Positions 33,400 through 44,472 of a DNA stretch of 64,000 bases are shown piece by piece. Origin of the DNA: Incurvaria masculella (Eukaryota > Arthropoda > Insecta > Lepidoptera > Incurvariidae); NCBI GenBank assembly GCA_946894095.1, contig OX335655.1, positions 15,004,001-15,068,000 on the forward strand. Direction: 5' to 3'. The notes under the pieces were generated by a model, which saw only the letters and a list, made by a program, of their open reading frames with translations, had not been told where the DNA came from and ran no database searches. Position numbers and translations under genes: made by a program. Within the stretch, counting starts at the first letter, position 1; every line of letters begins with the position of its first letter.

Positions 33400-33690
33400 G
33401 TCGCTAACAATGTAGCCCCTCTTCGACTACAGTGCGCACTGCGCGCGAGCATTACAGTTTCGGCGGTAACCCCAGTTGCGAGAGTCGCCGGCTACAAGCC
33501 CCAACTCCAGTTACGAGAGTCGCCGGCTCCAAGCCTCAACCGAAGTTACAGATACTGCCGCCCGCCATTGCGCGAGCGAGACAGTCGCGGCTGGCGGGTC
33601 GTTGCGTCTAGACGGCTCGCAACCTACCGGCTTTCGTTAGCGCGCCGCGTGCGCGATCCAGTGCGCTACAAGAAATTTGTAGCGGCCATA
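33400..33690. other. GC-rich, CpG-rich patch with internal repeats
   Basis: GC-rich in an AT-rich setting. Two near-copies of GAGAGTCGCCGGCT(A/C)CAAGCC sit about 45 bp apart. Such patches in insects often mark promoters or 5' exons, but no open frame or TATA box is convincing here. Confidence 0.35.
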
Positions 33691-34615
33691 CTGCTCGGCG
33701 TAAAATGAATACTTCGTTTTTACACTAGTAACAGTTATACGAACCCATTTGTCATTTCTCGTTCTAGTAGGAAGCAATACACTTATAATGTATCTTAACA
33801 TCTACAAATAATCTACGCTATAATCTAGGCTACGATAAAATCAGGAAATTCCTAATTTACATACTATTGCGGGCAAAGATACTCGCGAAGTAGATCCAGG
33901 CGAAATACTTCATTATTATGCAATACTGAATGACAGCGCACAGCCTAATCAGTTTGACCTAAAGATTTGAAATGGAGGAAATATCCCTAGAGCGGGGTGC
34001 TCTACATCCGTGGTTTTTTCCGTCCTTTTTTTAAATATAACACAGAACAGTGAACGAGAACAGGGTTGAAGTTTGCATGGATTAATGTTTTCTCCTGTAT
34101 GCGTTCCAACAATTCAACAACCAAATTTGGTAACTTTTTGTGCAACCTCCGCAGGTTTCAGACCAAATTTTGCCGGGCTCCGCTCGGGAGAAGGTCAAAA
34201 ACTAAACTGACCCGAGCAGAGCCGGGTCAGAGCCAATCTTAGTTGGTCAGATATAAAATACACTCGCTCGACCAGCGTTGGGAGGAAAAGTGTGAATATG
34301 CAACTATTGGACAGTTCACACGTTCTCTGAAGGCATGCAGGTGATCGCAGCTACAAGAATTGCAACAACGAAACTCGAGCCGGCTTCGTCGGCCGATTCA
34401 CACGTGCATTCCAACTAAGGTGTGTGCGGTATTTTCGCACCTGTCCGCGGTGTTACGTGGAATGCCATTCATAACTACCTCAAGATTCAAGTTTAAGACG
34501 TAATGTTTTAATTTTTGGTGAAATACGAAAGGAAAACGATTTTTTTTTAATATACAACTGCACATTGATGACTAATACCAAACTGACCATCAGATACTAG
34601 CTTAACACACCATAT
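33691..34615. other. No recognised feature
   Basis: Short inverted motifs around CCGAGCAGAGCCGGGTC (34.2 kb) but no defined element, and no coding signal. Confidence 0.3.
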
Positions 34616-34780
34616 GAGAACTAGGTGCCATGCCGGGACAACTTTCATTGCCGCTTCGACCATCGTTTATTCAATCCGATGGTACAAACCCGGGCGGAAC
34701 TAACCATACCACCTAGTAAGTAAGGAAGGGGACCTACTGTTTTACTTGGAATCCGACCCACGGCCTGTCTCAACGGTAGG
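34616..34780 (-). repeat. SINE family B fragment
   Basis: Reverse complement of the middle of the SINE (GGTGCCATGCCGGGACA, CATTGCCGCTTCGACCATCG, ACCACCTAGTAAG). Confidence 0.65.
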
Positions 34781-34816
34781 AAATAGCATGGTTTATACAT
34801 ACCTCGAGGTACAAGT

Positions 34817-34991
34817 CTAAGGCTGAGATAAATAGTCGTAACAGAAACTAAGACTAACGAAAAGTTGTACTTTGTGAGGTCACTTTGACACATTTTGTAT
34901 GGTCGAAATCTCAAAGTAATGCAAAGTGACGTCACAAAGTACTACTTTTCGTTAGTTTTAGTTTCTGTTACGACTATTTATCTCAGCCTAA
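34817..34991. mobile_element. Palindromic MITE, family E, single copy
   Basis: A near-perfect 175-bp palindrome. GGCTGAGATAAATAGTCG at the left and CGACTATTTATCTCAGCC at the right, with arms of about 75 bp. The same unit is amplified at 58.3-59.6 kb. Confidence 0.85.
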
Positions 34992-35261
34992 GATTGCCTG
35001 TTTTCATTTGAAAACCTATTGAAAATGGGTTTGTTTATTTTCTATTAATATTAATACAATATCTCGTTGTGCGTACACAAACGCAACGCGTAACCAAATA
35101 CATACGTTGACTCGTCCGATATGAATTAACCCCGGCGATGTAACTCGAGAGCCAACGCAACCGGAGAGACGAACCGAACTAGAAAATAAACAGATCGAAT
35201 GATAGGGGGTGCCCATTTTACCGACAATCGCTCGCACTTGAGCGGAACCCACGACTTCAGA

Positions 35262-35608
35262 GTTCCTAGTCCGAGTTGTCCCCTAAATTGGCGCTTACGG
35301 AACTTCGAAGTTACGTAAAAACGTCAAACTCCATAAAGTTTTTAATAGATATTCTGTGGTTTTACTTCATCAAGCTGTCAAAGTCAAACTCGGAATTACG
35401 TTTGTTTGAAAACGAGGAGTCGGCGTAAACGGCAAGTCGACGTATTAACGGCGACGGTGAGGCTGTCAAATCAAACTCAGACTCGTAAATGTTAGTTCGC
35501 TTAACGTCCACTACGCGCGCTCCTCAATTTCTCCATACATTTGAAAACGCCAGTTGATAGGTTTGCCGTAACGCCAATTTAGGTAACAGCTGAGACTAGG
35601 GTCTCAGA
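35262..35608. mobile_element. Palindromic MITE, family C, copy 2
   Basis: CCTAGTCCGAGTTGTC at the left, and GCCGTAACGCCAATTTAGGTAACAGC with GACTAGGG at the right. The arms are more diverged than in copy 1. Confidence 0.7.
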
Positions 35609-36019
35609 TTCGGATGAAAGCGAATCGCGGTACCAGCTGAGCGTAATTCCACAGCCGACGTCACGCCACGTGATGACGGATTAAGTCAACACGACGATTG
35701 AGTCACACCGCGCACCGTTCCGATGATCTAGTTCGTGAAGTGTCAACGCTTACGCCTGCGCGTTGCAATAATAAACGTAACGATTCACTTGCGCGAATCG
35801 CGGTGCCACCAAGTTTTGTGCAAATATTGAAGAATCGCGATAATTGGACAGCCATTTACGTATTGACACACCGTGCACCGTCTCCGATTTTATTTCCTAT
35901 TTACGATTACCGTTCCTATTTGAGTAGTGTTTGACAATTTGAACGCGATATGGTTATTTTTGTGATAACTCGGTGATTGCAACGCGTGAAGTAAATTTTA
36001 TTGCATGCAAATAAACAAA
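35609..36019. other. No recognised feature
   Basis: A 78-codon plus frame (35698-35934) lacks a domain. No repeat match. Confidence 0.3.
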
Positions 36020-36449
36020 AACGGGCCAAGTGCGAGTCGGACTCGCACACGAAGAGTTCCGTACCATCGTACAAGATTTAACACCAAAAAACCCCGTTAT
36101 TTGTATGGGCCCTCCCCTTTATTTTATATTTTTAATGGTACATGTTTCTTGTTATAGCGGTATAAATACATATTCTGTGAAAATGTCAGCTTCCTACCTT
36201 TTACAGTTCAATAGATAGTCATAAATTAGCATGCAGTGTTCACAACGTAGTAGGGTGTACATTGCTGTAATACTATACGTTTTTTTTTATTTCAATGTCT
36301 ATAATGTATAACCCTGTATGTGAACCAATAAATAAATAAAAAATATATAAAAAAATGATACAGCCCTGTGACAGACGGACAGACGGACGGACAACGGAGG
36401 CTTAGTAATAAGGTTCCGTTGGCGCCCTTAGGGTACGGAATCCTTAAAA
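36020..36449 (-). repeat. Repeat family A copy split by a retroposon
   Basis: The head at 36020 (GGGCCAAGTGCGAGTCGG) runs to 36218. The rest, from GATACAGCCCTGTGACAGACGG, resumes at about 36360 and ends GTACGGAATCCTTAAAA. The interruption has an A-rich tail. Confidence 0.75.
36219..36359 (+). mobile_element. Short retroposed 3' end inside a family A repeat
   Basis: About 140 bp ending in AATAAATAAATAAAAAATAT, the tail type of insect non-LTR elements. GATA flanks both sides, a possible short target duplication. Confidence 0.5.
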
Positions 36450-36690
36450 TTAATAGTCTCGCCTTCAGTGCTACTTTCGTTCATCAGATACGAGTCACAA
36501 CTTGACCAAGTTCTCGTCCAAGAAAGTGAGCCGCCGGGCGGGTCAGCGAATCGATCCAGCCCGCTTGGAACAGCGCCAAGTGAGTGCTTGGCTTGGCTCA
36601 CTTGGAGCTAGCTTCGGAACCCGGAGTCGCTTAGCTTGACGACCCGAGGCGACACATCCTAAATAACCCGCGTCTTCCACACCAGGAGCT

Positions 36691-36831
36691 CCACTATGAA
36701 CGCTATCGAGAGAGCGACATCGCCTGTCGAAATATATTGTATTCGTTTGACAGATGGTATTGAAAACGATGTCGAACGTATAATTTATATGTTGACAGGC
36801 GATGTCGCCCTCTTGATAGCGTCCATAGTGA
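36691..36831. mobile_element. Palindromic MITE, family J
   Basis: Arms ACGCTATCGAGAGAGCGACAT and CGATGTCGCCCTCTTGATAGCGT pair almost fully, with CACTATG / CATAGTG outside. One arm is also present near 20.98-21.01 kb. Confidence 0.7.
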
Positions 36832-37078
36832 ATCTCCAGGACAGTCGTTTTCCAGCCGCTTCAAAAACAGGAAAAACGTCCGTTTACATTACTCATGCGT
36901 ATAATATACCCTATCGCTAAAGTTTAAGTAGTCATTTTCCTTATTTCCATTATATTTAGAAATTACCAACCAGGTTAAATTATTTGCCTCTCCAACATAG
37001 GTTGCACTCAGAAAACACAGCGCTCGATACTTCGAGAGTAGCGAGGCACGCTAGAAGAGGAAGGCGGCATAGGAAACG

Positions 37079-37309
37079 TCAGCGAAGAAAGCCATGCGCG
37101 ATACAGACCAGTCGGGCGACGGAGGTGAGGTCCCAGGCGGAGCGCGTCTTGCCGCGCTGCTGCGTCTCCTTCCTGCGCGGCAGCGAGCCGTAGTTGGGCG
37201 TCTCATCGCGCTTCTTCTTGCCGCCGCGGCGCAGCGAGTTGAACCAGTTCGACACGGAGCCGCGCCGCTCCTCCTCGGGCCCGCCCGCGACGCCCGTCTT
37301 GATGAACAT
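37079..37309 (-). CDS. Candidate minus-strand first exon, unknown protein N-terminus
   Basis: An ATG frame of up to 76 codons with a protein-like, charged composition: a SNWFNSLRRGGKKKRDE stretch, then PNYGSLPRRKE. No stop interrupts it, and codon use is GC-rich in an AT-rich setting. A TATA-like TATTATAG lies about 80 bases upstream. No strong GTRAGT donor is visible; GT dinucleotides near 37130-37150 or 37110-37118 on the minus strand are weak. It lies on the same strand as, and downstream of, the cytohesin exons at 48.6 and 52.8 kb. An alternative first exon in a cytohesin intron is therefore one reading, and a separate gene another. I do not recognise the protein. Confidence 0.45.
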   Translation of the reverse strand: MFIKTGVAGGPEEERRGSVSNWFNSLRRGGKKKRDETPNYGSLPRRKETQQRGKTRSAWDLTSVARLVCIAHGFLR

Positions 37310-37380
37310 AGCCTCAGCGGGCGCGCATCACACTAACTCAATCCACACGACGGAGGCACAGCACTACGGCGGAAAGAACA

Positions 37381-37388
37381 CTATAATA
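37381..37388 (-). promoter_or_regulatory. TATA-like box upstream of the 37.3-kb exon
   Basis: TATTATAG on the minus strand, about 75 bases before the ATG at 37309, in a locally GC-rich block. Suggestive only. Confidence 0.25.
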
Positions 37389-37617
37389 CTCCCGCGACGA
37401 ACGACTCGGTATCGGTGCTGATGGTCGGTTTTTAGGAACGAACGCCCGGACGGAATTCGAGGAATGCAGCACTAGACCATAGTGATAATCAGCAAAGGTG
37501 TGCTTTAAGCTTTTACGCAGAAACATAATCGTTGAGGATGTTTCATTCATTAATTGTAAATGTATTTGAAAATATGTACATGAAAAACGATCGTTCACAA
37601 GTAAATTTGTCATGTAA

Positions 37618-37724
37618 TCTCTGGTTATGTTTAAATATCATCTGTCTTCTTTCTTCTTATGTCTTAAGGCGTAAGAAGGAAGAAGGCAGACAATATTTTA
37701 CACTAACATAACCATAGCCAGAGA
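37618..37724. mobile_element. Hairpin MITE
   Basis: CTCTGGTTATGTTTAAATAT at the left pairs with the ATATTTTACACTAACATAACCATAGCCAGAG end, and inner CTTCTTTCTTCTTA pairs with TAAGAAGGAAGAAG. About 107 bp. Confidence 0.6.
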
Positions 37725-37825
37725 CGGAGCACTTCAGTCAGCGTTGCGACGTGCTGCATACAACACTGTGCCAGAGTGATAAATTTGACGAGCAGTGACA
37801 GGTTTGTAAATAATATTGTTCGTTT

Positions 37826-38152
37826 CAGCTTTTTGAAAATCTTAAATATCCTATTTTGAAATGTTAACGTCTTTTTGCAGGTACACATATTTAACCAATG
37901 CTAAATTATTTTTAAGGTCGCTTTTACAACGTTACACACGTCTACATTCCTTGAATTCAGCTGGCCGGCTGTTCGCTCCTAAAAACCGAGCAATATCGAA
38001 ATCGATCCGCGAACGTGAGCGTCGAAAGCGAAACAAAGTGAATGCGAGGCGATGGGCGAATGCAAACTAGCGGCGATCGAAGGCGACGGGGGCTACCTGG
38101 TTGTCCTGGGCTCCGGAGCAGGCGGCGACACGGCCCAGCGCGACCGGCCAGT
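37826..38152 (+). repeat. Segmental duplication, copy 1
   Basis: Shares with 38178-38545 an AT-rich front (CAGCTTTTTGAAAATCTT) and a GC-rich end (AAGCGAAACAAAGTGAATG, then GCGATGGGCGAATGCAAACT). Between the copies the small frame starting at that second ATG differs only by 3-bp and 6-bp indels, which keep it in register. Confidence 0.7.
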
Positions 38153-38177
38153 TTTTTACATTTTTCTTTTTCATTCC

Positions 38178-38545
38178 TAACAGCTTTTTGAAAATCTTTA
38201 ATTTCTCATTTGGAAATTTTAATGTTTTTGTCTATTTACACATATTAGCCCATGCAAATTGTTTTTAAATTCGCTTTTGCAACGTTACACATGCCTATAT
38301 TCCTCGGATTAATCTGGGTGTTTGCTCCTAAAAACCGAGTAATATCGACTCTATTCGTTGCCAATGCCGAGTCGATCGAGGCGGGCTGTCGGAATCGACC
38401 CGCGAACGTGAGCGTCGAAAGCGAAACAAAGTGAATGAGAGGCGATGGGCGAATGCAAACTAGCGGCCGAAGGCGACGGGGGCTACCTGGTTGTCTTGGT
38501 CGCCGGAGCAGGCGGCGGTGGCGGCGCGGCGCAGCGCGACCGCCC
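38178..38545 (+). repeat. Segmental duplication, copy 2
   Basis: Diverged tandem copy of 37826-38152, with about 40 extra bases (TCTATTCGTTGCCAATGCCG region). The ATG at 38445 opens a 100-codon GC-rich frame (to 38747). Its tail is Arg/Gly/Ala low complexity, so coding status is uncertain. Confidence 0.65.
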
Positions 38546-38597
38546 ACCACAGCGTCTCCGCCAGCAGCCGCACGTCGAGGCACATCGCGGCCGCGTT

Positions 38598-38688
38598 GCC
38601 GCACGGAGCGATTCCTCCGGGCGACCGCACACCGAGACGCGACGCCGCACGGAGCGATTCCTCCGGGCGACCGCACACGGAGACGCGT
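38598..38688 (+). repeat. 46-bp tandem duplication in GC-rich island
   Basis: GCCGCACGGAGCGATTCCTC and the following 25 bases occur twice, starting at 38598 and 38644, with a single C/G difference noticed. Confidence 0.75.
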
Positions 38689-39480
38689 CGCCGCGCACTT
38701 CTGGCGCGGTGACAGCGGCGACGCGACCGACCGACCGCAAGATATAGCTAATCACAACAAGCGAGCGCCAGCCGCTTGCCCACGTGAACGCGGAGGTAAA
38801 CAGTAGCGACGGGCCGTTCCGGCTCCGAAAAAGAATGCATTCCAAACGTCCGGAATGAAGGTCCAATATTACTACGAGAACCCGTCGCGAACTCACAAAA
38901 ATCTGGGATGGTTAGAATTTCCACCCCGGAGAGGCGATAATTTCGCTTCGGAATGGCTATACTGTAATAGCGGATAGTCCGAGAAACAGAAAAAGTCTTA
39001 AATCTGATCCAAGTTTTCATTGAACATTTCGAATGAGCAAAGTAAAGGTCATGCGACCGATTTGGTTAAGGAGAACCTTAACCTCTGGAATTTATATTAT
39101 GCGGTGTGGAATTACCATTCAGCCGCCCGGTATGACTATAATACGACGGAATTGATATAACTTAATTAGGAGTGGGAATAGGAATAGGAATCAGTACGGC
39201 TAATGAGGAGTGTCAAAAGGAAGCAGGTGAAGCGGATTCTCGGAATGGGGTGCACCCGGAATGGCCCATCGCTAGTATACAGACGACGGCAGTCTTCTTC
39301 GCACGTCGTGCTCGCGAAAAAACAAGTGCCGAACGGAATCGAGGCGACGACGTTTCCAAAAGCTGAAGAGACACGACTAATCCTATCTCGTCCGGGTCGA
39401 AGTGCCCACTTCGAGGAAGCATTCCGCGGAATGTCAGGCGCACGCACGGCGCGGCGGGCCCGAGCGGTTTCCCATCGGCC
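38689..39480. other. No recognised gene
   Basis: Overlapping open frames of 76-137 codons on both strands reflect high GC and lack of stops. None shows a domain. Possibly part of a CpG-rich promoter region. Confidence 0.3.
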
Positions 39481-39896
39481 TAAGGTTGCCATCCGTCAGG
39501 GTTTCCCCGGATTTGTCCTAGTTTAGAGGGCATCCGGGGAGCGTCCGGGCGGGGCTTCATTTGTAGTCAGGGTTTACAAATGTATAGTCTTTACTATCAG
39601 TATTCTTCGATAGTAAGATAGTAAAGGATTTGTAAAACAATTTGTAACATACTGTAATAATATTCTGTTTTATTAAGTAAATACATTTAAAATAATGATA
39701 AAAGATCACTAAATTTAATTTTAAGGTCTGAAAATAAATAAAAAGGTGACTATTGATATTTTCAACTGTTTTTTATAACACTGACTGTTTAAAAAAACCT
39801 GTTGACATGTCCGGGTTCTGGGCTCTACAATCCGGGGTTTCCACGCGTATTTTCACATTTTGTCCTGGTTGACAAATTTCAGAGATGGCAACCCTA
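39481..39896. mobile_element. hAT-like MITE
   Basis: Starts TAAGGTTGCCATCCGTCAGG and ends GAGATGGCAACCCTA. Arms around CCCCGGATTTGTCC / GTCCTGGTTGACA continue the pairing. TCGGCC flanks both sides (39475-39480 and 39898-39903). AGGGTTGCCA-type ends are common in hAT-derived MITEs. Confidence 0.65.
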
Positions 39897-40054
39897 CTCG
39901 GCCGGACAGTCGGCACGCTATCGGAGCGGATGCGGCGAGACGGAAGCGCTTGTCGGAGGCGAGATAAGGACAACACTGTGAGAATCGTTGCAAACTGACT
40001 GCTGCCTGTTATACGAAGTCTAGAAAAGTTCGATTGTTTGGTACTGAGAACTAT

Positions 40055-40415
40055 TCAACATGTCAGCCTCGGCAGCTCGGTGGCGCATGTCTTGCGGTTC
40101 GATAGGCATGGTGAAGCAACTCTGAGCGCGGTTGGGTTCTAAATGGGCGACAGTCTCCAACCGTTGAGGATGGCCGTGGTTCGGATGCGACATAAAACTG
40201 TAGGTAAACTTACTAGGTGGTAAGGTTAATCCCGCCGTGGTTGATAAGATCTCACTGAATGAACGATGGTAGAAGCGGCAATGAAAATTGTCCGTGTTTT
40301 CCATTCAGTTAAATGTAGCCGAGCAATAAAAGGTAGATGCTGGCATGGAACCTATTTCCCATGTGGTGTGCTTGGCTAATATCATGATCGTTGGTATTAG
40401 TTAAGAGTCAACTAT
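40055..40415 (+). repeat. SINE family B, diverged copy with head
   Basis: A tRNA-like head (GGTGGCGCATGTCTTGCGGTTCG) is followed by TAAAACTGTAGG, GAAGCGGCAATGAAAATTG and GGCTAATATCATGA. This is the most diverged full-length copy; it has an alternative 5' body. Confidence 0.65.
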
Positions 40416-40627
40416 CAATTTGTCATGCATATTTATGACTAGGTGGGAAGTGATTAGGAATATTTGCAGAATTTAATCATTTAATCGTTTATGAAAAAAA
40501 ATCGTAGAACAATACCAATACGTTGCCATATAAAACAAACGTACTAGGGATCGAGCATAAGTAATTAATTTGAAGATAAACAAGATAAGCCATGTGTTAC
40601 GGACATCGTAAATGTAATTTAGTAAAA

Positions 40628-40925
40628 ACAGAGTGGCCAATCGGAGTTTTCACCTAAATTGGCGTTAACGAACTTCGAAGTTACGTAAAAACGTCAAACC
40701 CCATACAAATGTTTACTACTTATTCTCTGGTTTTACTTCTTCAAGCTGTCAAAGTCAAACTCGGACTTCCGATTTGTATGAAAACGCGGAGTCGGCGTAA
40801 ACGGCAACGTCGATGTACTTACGGTGAGTAAGCTGTCAAATCAAACTCGGACTCGCAAATGTTAGTTCGCGTTACGCCCACTGCGCGCGCTCCTCAATTT
40901 CTCCATAAATTTGAAAAGGCCAGTA
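40628..40925. mobile_element. Palindromic MITE, family C, copy 3 (right end lost)
   Basis: CACCTAAATTGGCGTTAACG, AAACTCGGACTTCCGATTTG and TCCTCAATTTCTCCATAAAT match copies 1 and 2. The last 40 bp of the right arm are missing. Confidence 0.65.
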
Positions 40926-41619
40926 TTCTTTCTGCTACACTCGAAATTCTTCATTCATTTTCAACTTTTCATTTTATAACGTGGCACGTAAAAGAATCGG
41001 CGCCTGAAAGCACTTCAGATGCAAAAAAAAAAACACTTTATGGGCAGACAGCAATAACAATTCTGTTGAGATGTTTTGGCCAACGGTAAACAAATTGAGA
41101 ATCACCAAAACATAATAACGTGCCAGCACACAATGTTGACAATGTCGACTTCGAATTTTGGTTGTCCGGTCGCAAAAACTTCAACGCGAATACAAACGTG
41201 CGAGAGTTTCAAATGAAACAAGACCAATTTCCAGTGAGCCACAATAATATCTCAAATGATGGATGGTGGCTGGGAAACAGGAAAAGAAGAAATTCGGCGA
41301 AGTGCTTGTCGGACCACGCACATAACAGTGAAAGGTTCTGTAGCCGGGAAATCGAAAATGTCGCATACCTCTAAAACGGATACAAATATAAATGTTGATT
41401 TCCAACTACACGACATATCTCTTGTTCAACCCAATTTCCATTGAAAGTATTTTTAAGTTCTACCATCTTTTTTCTACCTACCACATTATTGAACAATTCG
41501 ATATTTTACTCAAGAAATAAAAAAAACTCTACCAATAAATGCTCTCATCACGTAATTTCGTGTCATAAGAAACGAAAAACGCTCACTAACTTTCTTGAAG
41601 AAAAGCACAAACATAGCCC
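40926..41619. other. No recognised feature
   Basis: Short frames (62-84 codons) only; none recognised. Confidence 0.3.
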
Positions 41620-41890
41620 CTTGGCTCGGAGTCCATGTAAAACTGTAAGTCCCCTTCCCCTACTAGGTGGTAGGGTTTAAGCCCGCCCGCGTTGGTACCA
41701 TCGCATTGCATGAAAAGATGGTCGAAGCGGCAATGAAAAATTGTCCGGTGTTTTTAATCCAGGTCAGTGAAGCCGTGGTCATAAAGGGAAGGTCCTGGCG
41801 TGGTACCTAATTCCTTCGGGAATGTGGTGTATTGGGCTAATATCATAACGGTAGTTGTGTGGTCTGAGCCACCCACGCCAGGGTGCATAC
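41620..41890 (+). repeat. SINE family B copy
   Basis: Runs from CTCGGAGTCCATGTAAAACTG to CCACCCACGCCAGGGTGC and lacks the tRNA head. Confidence 0.75.
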
Positions 41891-42101
41891 AAATTTAATA
41901 GCGCATTCACGAAAAAAACATTCTCTAATACGATTTGATACCTACATGTTTTCAACACATTTACATTATTTCAAATTTCTACAGAAATATCACGGACAGG
42001 CGATTTAGTGCATACCTCGAATGCTTTATTCAATGGTGTAAGCTAGCGAAATCGACGATCGAAGGGATTTTGTGATAGAATACGTAAGTCGCAATACTGC
42101 C

Positions 42102-42168
42102 CTCCTTATTAAAGAGGCGGTAACTACATATGAGGCCCATATGTAGTTACCGCCTTTTTAATAAGGAG
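42102..42168. repeat. 31-bp near-perfect snapback hairpin
   Basis: 42102-42132 and 42138-42168 are reverse complements except for one position, which would be a G-U wobble in plus-strand RNA. The loop is 5 bases. The stem centre is GGCGGTAACTACATATG and its complement. Confidence 0.85.
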
Positions 42169-42718
42169 AGCAGAATTGGCCTCTCAGCCCTACGCCCTAG
42201 CACCAACAAAACAACCAACACACACGCGGCGTGCTATCCGATGCTTGGACAGTCAACAGACACTAAACTCCCGGGGAACTTTGCGAACAGTTTCGCAGAG
42301 CTGACAAAGAAAGCCAGGGTCCTCGGAAGCGTAGTTTCACAACGGAACTATTGTCTGGAAAGACAGATGCCGAGCGAGAGGCAGCGATAGTGAGGGGGGA
42401 CATTTCTAATCTGTAAAAGGCTGTCTGGGAATACAAGGCAGAAAACAACGGTAGCGGTTGCAAAATAACGAGTTATCAAACACGTATAGGAGTTACACTT
42501 TGCATGCTTCAATAGTTGCTCGATTTCCATGAATATGGGGTCTAAAAACAAAATCACAACATCCCTAACTCATGAAATCAACGTTTGCTAGACGGTTAAT
42601 TATAACGGCTCATAACTTGAGAACGACTTCACCGATTTTGATGCGGTTTGCACCTACGTATAGCTTCTTCCCTTATAAACTGTTAGGTGTATGCTAATGA
42701 GAATTTTATCCCTAGATG
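42169..42718. other. No recognised feature
   Basis: Frames up to 86 codons without a domain. The stretch CATAACTTGAGAACGACTTCACCGATTTTGATG (42611-42643) resembles a motif common in lepidopteran repeats, but no element boundary is visible. Confidence 0.3.
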
Positions 42719-43008
42719 GTAAAAACCAGCCAAGTGCGAGTCTGACTCGCACACGAAGGGTTCCGTACCATCGTAAAAAAAAACAAGTTTTTTGTATGGG
42801 AGCCCCCTTTAATTTTAATATTTTTTTAATCTTACCTATTTGTTGTTGTAGCGGCAAAATACACACTCTGTGAAAATTTCAGCTGTCTACCTGTTACGGT
42901 TACTGAGATGCAGCCCTGTGACAAACGGACAGACGGACGGACGGACGGACAGCGGAGGCTTAGTAATAGGGTTCCGTTTTTACCCTTTGGGTACGGAACC
43001 CTAAAAAC
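42719..43008 (-). repeat. Repeat family A copy
   Basis: Complete in minus orientation, with (GGAC)n at about 42928-42952. Confidence 0.8.
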
Positions 43009-44269
43009 CATAGATATGGTAAGCGTGCTGAGCGCGGATGCTAGGTCTATGGTAAAAACGCCCTAGAAGCTTGTACCGATATTAGGTTATTGTAATGATT
43101 GTACTGGACAACTTGCATTTTTTCAAATATACATTTGCATAGGCAAGTCATCTGGACAGCATATCTTAGAAAATTGTCGAATTTGGATAAATGTGCCAGA
43201 CCATTTTTAAATGTACCTAGCATCATCAATACTTCCAATGTACAAATTTACATGACTTCCTTAAAAACTGAACCTGTATACCTGTGGCATTTCACCCAAG
43301 TACCTCAGTAAATATATAACAAATCAACTAACAAGACCGGCATTTCCAGGAAGGCTCTCAACATATTTCCCACGGTGAAAACTTCAAAGCTGCTGAGGAA
43401 ATGGAAATTCGGAGCGTTCAAGGAAATATATGTATGAAAACGGTTTTATTTACCTAGGTTGTGACGATTCTTGGTAAATGTCATTACCTCAGGTAGGTAA
43501 AGGCAGAATTTAATGTATTCTTGGAGGCGGTATAAACAAGGTTTAATTTTATTTTATTTTGCAAAATGTGTGTGCGTTAAGTATTATAGATTTTTTCGCA
43601 AACATTTACTTTTGTGTCTGTACTTTTGAGATGTGCAGTAGAAAGAAAGTTGTGAAATAACTTCATTATATGTATTGTATGAGTCAGCTCTCTAATTGAA
43701 CCAATTGCGGAACTGTCAATTCTATAAATGGTATAGGTATGATAAATGGTATATGTATGTAAATGTGATAATTTCGAGACTTATTTCAGGCTTCAAAAAC
43801 ACCTCAATGTTTATGAAACATGACGCGCCGTCATTACGATTTCATTCTGAAGGCCAATGAGCCCTTATCTCAGATTCATTCGCTGAAATTAAACGATTCC
43901 GCGAAAACTCTCTCACCCGAGACCTTTAGCGGCTTGGAGACATCTCGAAGGATCTCTCACGCATAATGTCAACAGACCGATCTCGTCTCCCGATATCATC
44001 CAGCGAAGAACGCGGAAGCAATTCAACGAGGGCGCGGTGACAAATCCATATTGGCATTCAATGCCGTCTTGGGCTCTCCGGACAATCTAATCGCGAAGCG
44101 ATCAGCCCAACCTTCGCAAAACCCAACCCGTCACGACCGCAACCAGTTTGCATTCAGGGTAAAAACCAGAGGAAAAAACATCGCGACATCACGAACACTT
44201 CACCCGATAAGATTCACATACGATGCGCTATTTTGATAGCACTCACACGGACCGACACAATCGCTCCAG
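43009..44269. other. No recognised feature
   Basis: 1.26 kb, AT-rich at the left, more balanced from 43.85 kb. Only a short direct repeat (ATAAATGGTATA at 43724 and 43742) was noticed. Confidence 0.35.
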
Positions 44270-44430
44270 CCCACCGGGGGTCACTTCACAACTGACGCTC
44301 GGCGGCGGGCGCTTATCACGTCGCCGACAGTGCCGTGAGCGAGACGCGTGCTACCCGCTCGGCGGGTCGGCGGTGACTGACGGTGCGGGACTGACGGAAG
44401 CCGGCCGGCGGTGAATGGGGGAGGGCGTAC
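44270..44430. other. GC-rich patch
   Basis: CpG-dense 160 bp in AT-rich surroundings. Open on both strands, without a recognisable protein. Could be a promoter or 5' untranslated exon of the minus-strand gene; that is inference only. Confidence 0.3.
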
Positions 44431-44472
44431 TACCAGCAAACAAACGCACGCAGCGCGAGGATGCGCTGTCAA

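Noticed and set aside
38245..38676. 143-codon minus-strand frame as a gene
   Set aside because: Arg/Ala/Gly-rich low complexity across the GC-rich duplication, with both strands open in several frames. No domain.
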